DNA from: Candidatus Bipolaricaulota bacterium | GTDB taxonomy: Bacteria > Bipolaricaulota > Bipolaricaulia > Bipolaricaulales > Bipolaricaulaceae | Assembly: GCA_021163465.1 (NCBI GenBank) | Contig: JAGGWU010000123.1 | Location: 1-7,414, forward strand | Length of the DNA stretch: 7,414 bases | Direction: 5' to 3' | Shown here: positions 6,034-7,414 of the stretch, in pieces | Layout of the letters: each line of letters begins with the position of its first letter | Position numbering within the stretch: the first letter of the stretch is position 1 | Made by a program: the position numbers and the translations under genes | Notes under the pieces: model-generated | The model's database searches: none | The model's input: only the letters and a program-made list of their open reading frames with translations | Told to the model about the DNA's origin: nothing

Positions 6034-6160
6034 ACAAGATGTGGAAATCCTCCGGTAGCGCGCATCTTGTGAGACTTGCTCCTGACGGACCGAGGTAATC
6101 TCCTCGGTCGGTCGTCAAAGCCTGAGGCCTTGCGTAGGGCGCCGAGTTTCGGGCACCTAC
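6034..6160. other. Cluster of four consecutive hairpins downstream of uppP (possible structured RNA)
   Basis: The 250-bp gap after uppP holds no gene but is full of self-complementarity. (1) ACAAGATG 6034-6041 pairs with CATCTTGT 6063-6070 across a 21-nt loop. (2) GACCGAGG 6088-6095 pairs with CCTCGGTC 6102-6109 (loop TAATCT), extended by TGACG 6083-6087 and CGTCA 6113-6117 across a 3-nt bulge. (3) AAGCC 6118-6122 pairs with GGcCTT 6126-6131 around TGA. (4) GTAGG 6134-6138 pairs with CCTAC 6156-6160 and, inside it, CCGA 6142-6145 with TCGG 6149-6152. The hairpins are packed nearly end to end. No T tract follows, so a simple intrinsic terminator is not obvious. A small RNA, a uppP 3' UTR structure or a decayed riboswitch are all possible; strand is not determined. 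Confidence 0.45.
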
Positions 6161-6169
6161 TTTCCATCC

Positions 6170-6198
6170 TTGACTACTACATCCGGATGTTTTAAATA
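6170..6198 (+). promoter_or_regulatory. Sigma70-type promoter for the ribbon-helix-helix gene
   Basis: TTGACT (6170-6175) is followed after exactly 17 bp by TAAATA (6193-6198), inside an AT-rich stretch that stands out from the surrounding GC-rich DNA. The predicted start would lie near 6205, giving a leader of about 60 nt to ATG 6264. No other promoter of this quality was noticed in the window. Confidence 0.6.
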
Positions 6199-6205
6199 AT
6201 TATTT
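6179..6205. promoter_or_regulatory. Two adjacent perfect 12-bp palindromes overlapping the promoter (candidate operators)
   Basis: ACATCCGGATGT (6179-6190) is a perfect palindrome filling most of the spacer between the -35 and -10 boxes. AAATAATTATTT (6194-6205) is a second perfect palindrome covering the -10 box. Their centres are 15 bp apart. Ribbon-helix-helix dimers bind short palindromic sites and commonly repress their own promoter, so autoregulation by the product of the next gene is the natural inference. The two sites differ in sequence, so they need not bind the same protein. Confidence 0.5.
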
Positions 6206-6263
6206 GGAGCTCAAAGGGGTAAAGGACCGGCTATCGGGAAAAAGCGTTAAGTAAGGAGGTTGG

Positions 6264-6578
6264 ATGCAGGTCACATTGTATTTTAGCGAGGAGGATGCAT
6301 ACCTTGTTAGGCTTTTGGACGAAAAGGCACGTCGGGAGAGGCGCTCCCGATCCTCGGTAGTCCTCTCGATCCTGGAGGAATATTTCGAAAAAGACAAGAA
6401 ATTGGGCGAAATCCTGGTCGATCTCCGCGCAGTTAAACCCGAACACGTGGAGGAAGCCCTGAAGCTTCAGCGCAATGGGGTGGCGAAACGGATTGGGGAG
6501 ATCCTTCTTGAAAAAGGGGTTGTGGATACCGAGGCCATCGAGCGGGCCCTGGAGATCCAAGGGCGTGTCCGTGGCTGA
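6264..6578 (+). CDS. Ribbon-helix-helix DNA-binding protein with a tandem MshEN-like C-terminal domain
   Basis: The product has 104 residues. ATG 6264 follows an excellent Shine-Dalgarno, AAGGAGGT (6253-6260). Residues 1-42 fit an Arc/MetJ/CopG ribbon-helix-helix fold: strand QVTLYFS, helix EEDAYLVRLLDEKARRER, then SRSSVVLSILEEYFE. Residues 46-69 (KLGEILVDLR, then AVKPEHVEEALKLQ) and 76-99 (RIGEILLEKGVVDTEAIERA, then LEIQ) are two copies of a 24-residue motif separated by six residues. The pattern, R/K-L-G-x2-two hydrophobics ... A-L-x2-Q, is that of the N-terminal domain of type II secretion/type IV pilus ATPases (GspE/MshE), which in MshEN binds cyclic di-GMP. The second copy is near canonical; the first has R55 where Gly is usual. 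The likely role is a transcription regulator controlled by a nucleotide or by protein contacts. The ligand is not shown by the sequence. It is monocistronic, with its own promoter and terminator. Confidence 0.8.
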   Translation: MQVTLYFSEEDAYLVRLLDEKARRERRSRSSVVLSILEEYFEKDKKLGEILVDLRAVKPEHVEEALKLQRNGVAKRIGEILLEKGVVDTEAIERALEIQGRVRG

Positions 6579-6596
6579 CAAATTTCTTTGTTTCTG

Positions 6597-6647
6597 AACG
6601 GAAATCGGCCGAAAAGGTCGAAAATTAGGTGATGGATTTCCGTTTTT
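6597..6647 (+). terminator. Hairpin terminator after the ribbon-helix-helix gene
   Basis: A perfect 10-bp stem, AACGGAAATC (6597-6606) with GATTTCCGTT (6635-6644), is followed by further T residues to 6647 (five in a row from 6643). The loop carries a small inner hairpin, CGGCC GAAAA GGTCG (6606-6620). It begins 18 nt after the stop at 6578. The large loop is unusual, but position, stem and T run fit an intrinsic terminator. Confidence 0.55.
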
Positions 6648-6775
6648 GGATATTGGCAACCCGTAACTTGGAGAGTCTGTTGCACAAACCCGGCTAGTCC
6701 CTCGGACTTGCCACGGGTGAACTTAAGAAAGCTACAACTTCATCGATTGCGGTCGGGATCAGTTGTTCCTCTTCC
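6648..6775. other. Gap before the transposase remnant; small nested hairpin, no gene seen
   Basis: No coding sequence is recognised with confidence. ACCCG (6688-6692) can pair with CGGGT (6714-6718), enclosing AGTCC (6696-6700) with GGACT (6704-6708). The left end of the insertion sequence should lie here, perhaps near GTCTGTTGCACAAACCCGG (6675-6693), but the right terminal repeat is outside the window, so this cannot be tested. FIDCGRDQLFLF, readable at about 6738-6773, could be decayed transposase N-terminus. Confidence 0.35.
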
Positions 6776-7414
6776 CGCCGCTACCGCTCTGACGGCTGGG
6801 GGAGGGTGGCCTACCCGCCCAAGGTGACGGTGGCGCTATTTTTACGCCTACTGCACCGGGATCCGCTCCTCCCGGAAGATCGAGCAGGCCCCTCAAGAGA
6901 ACGTGGCGCCCATGCGATCACCGGGAACGAGGTCCCGAACCACGCCACCATCTCTGCTTCCGCCGAAGGTTCCGGGAGGAGCTTGCGGGGCTGTTCACGG
7001 AGGTGCTGTGGTTGTGTGGACGGGGCTGGTCAAGGTGGGCGGTGGTGGACGGGACGAAGATGGCCGGGAACGCCTCCCTATCTCCCAACCGTACTTACCA
7101 GCACGTGGGGGAAGAGGTGGAGCGGATGTTGCGGGAGGCGGAGGCGGCGGATGCGGCCGAGGAGGCCCGGGTTGGGGAGGAAGTTCCGGAGGAGCTTGTG
7201 GACCGCAACAAGCGGCTGGAGCGGCTCAAGCGGGCCAAGGAGGAGTTGGAGAGGAGGGCGGCGGAGGAACGTGACGCCCGTGGCGAGGGGAGGTCCGGGA
7301 AGAAGGGGCGGGGTCGGAAGCCCCCGGATCCCCCAGCCGGATCCTGGGGCCAAGGTGAACCCGACGGACCCCGAGAGCCGGATCATGAAGGCCCGTCAGG
7401 GGTATGTGCAGGGC
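6776..7414 (+). pseudogene. IS1182-like transposase, frameshifted remnant running off the right end
   Basis: Pieces in successive frames line up as one transposase. RRYRSDGWGRVAYPPKVTVA (6776-6835, continuing LFL) is followed, shifted by one base, by AYCTGIRSSRKIEQA (6846-6890). Then AITGNEVPNHATISA (6914-6958) is followed by FRRRFREELAGLFTEVLWLC from 6958, and in the same frame VVDGTKMAGNASLSPNRTYQ. A long charged, coiled-coil-like segment follows (EEVERMLREAEAADAAEEA, then RLERLKRAKEELERR). Finally, in another frame, DPGAKVNPTDPESRIMKARQ GYVQG runs from 7340 to the window end. The DGTK motif contains the first Asp of the DDE catalytic triad; the other acidic residues would lie to the right. 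At least four frame changes before the window end mean it is not expected to be active. The original start is not identifiable. The family call rests on these motifs and the charged insert, without a database search. Confidence 0.8.

Noticed and set aside
6034..6165. tRNA gene in the uppP downstream gap
   Set aside because: The hairpins do not form a cloverleaf and no T-arm GTTCRA or CCA-end acceptor stem is present.
1..7414. CRISPR array, prophage genes, toxin-antitoxin pair
   Set aside because: No regularly spaced repeats and no phage proteins. The RHH protein resembles antitoxins in its DNA-binding half, but no toxin gene adjoins it and its C-terminal half is not a toxin-binding tail of a known type.

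Overview
The window is GC-rich bacterial DNA from an unidentified, probably thermophilic lineage. Nothing in it fixes the taxon. The GC-rich coding, compact spacing and style of the intact proteins would fit a deep-branching thermophile such as Bipolaricaulota, but that is a guess. All five intact or window-truncated genes lie on the + strand. They are the C-terminal half of the Mg2+ channel MgtE (1-591), glutamyl-tRNA synthetase gltX (2216-3526), a large exported TlpA-like thiol-disulfide protein with EF-hand-like loops and a C-terminal membrane anchor (3558-5234), undecaprenyl-diphosphatase uppP (5243-6013), and a 104-residue ribbon-helix-helix protein (6264-6578).

Between mgtE and gltX (about 628-2133) lies a 1.5 kb graveyard of molybdenum/tungsten-cofactor genes. 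In order it holds a MoaB N-terminus, MoaA pieces, the MoeA C-terminal half, a convergent minus-strand chimera of a tungstate-type permease (TupB) and ATPase (TupC), and a MOSC-domain C-terminus. Each piece is recognisable, but frames shift repeatedly. Large internal segments are missing, including both Walker motifs of the ATPase and the GLPGNP-type segment of MoeA. The flanking genes are open across their whole length, so this looks like genuine stepwise gene loss rather than poor sequence.

The MOSC remnant ends in a tandem heptamer repeat, followed by a terminator-like hairpin before gltX. The TlpA-like gene and uppP are 8 nt apart and probably cotranscribed; both products act at the cell envelope.

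From 6034 to 6160 there is a run of four hairpins, then a good sigma70-type promoter (6170-6198) overlapped by two perfect 12-bp palindromes. That promoter drives the small gene, which combines an Arc/CopG-type DNA-binding domain with two tandem repeats resembling the MshEN cyclic-di-GMP-binding motif. This is the most novel-looking item: a possible one-gene nucleotide-responsive autoregulator. A terminator-like hairpin (6597-6647) closes it.

The right end (about 6776-7414) is a frameshifted, IS1182-like transposase that runs off the window. The window thus alternates essential or envelope genes with two zones of decay, the Mo/W cofactor locus and the insertion sequence.
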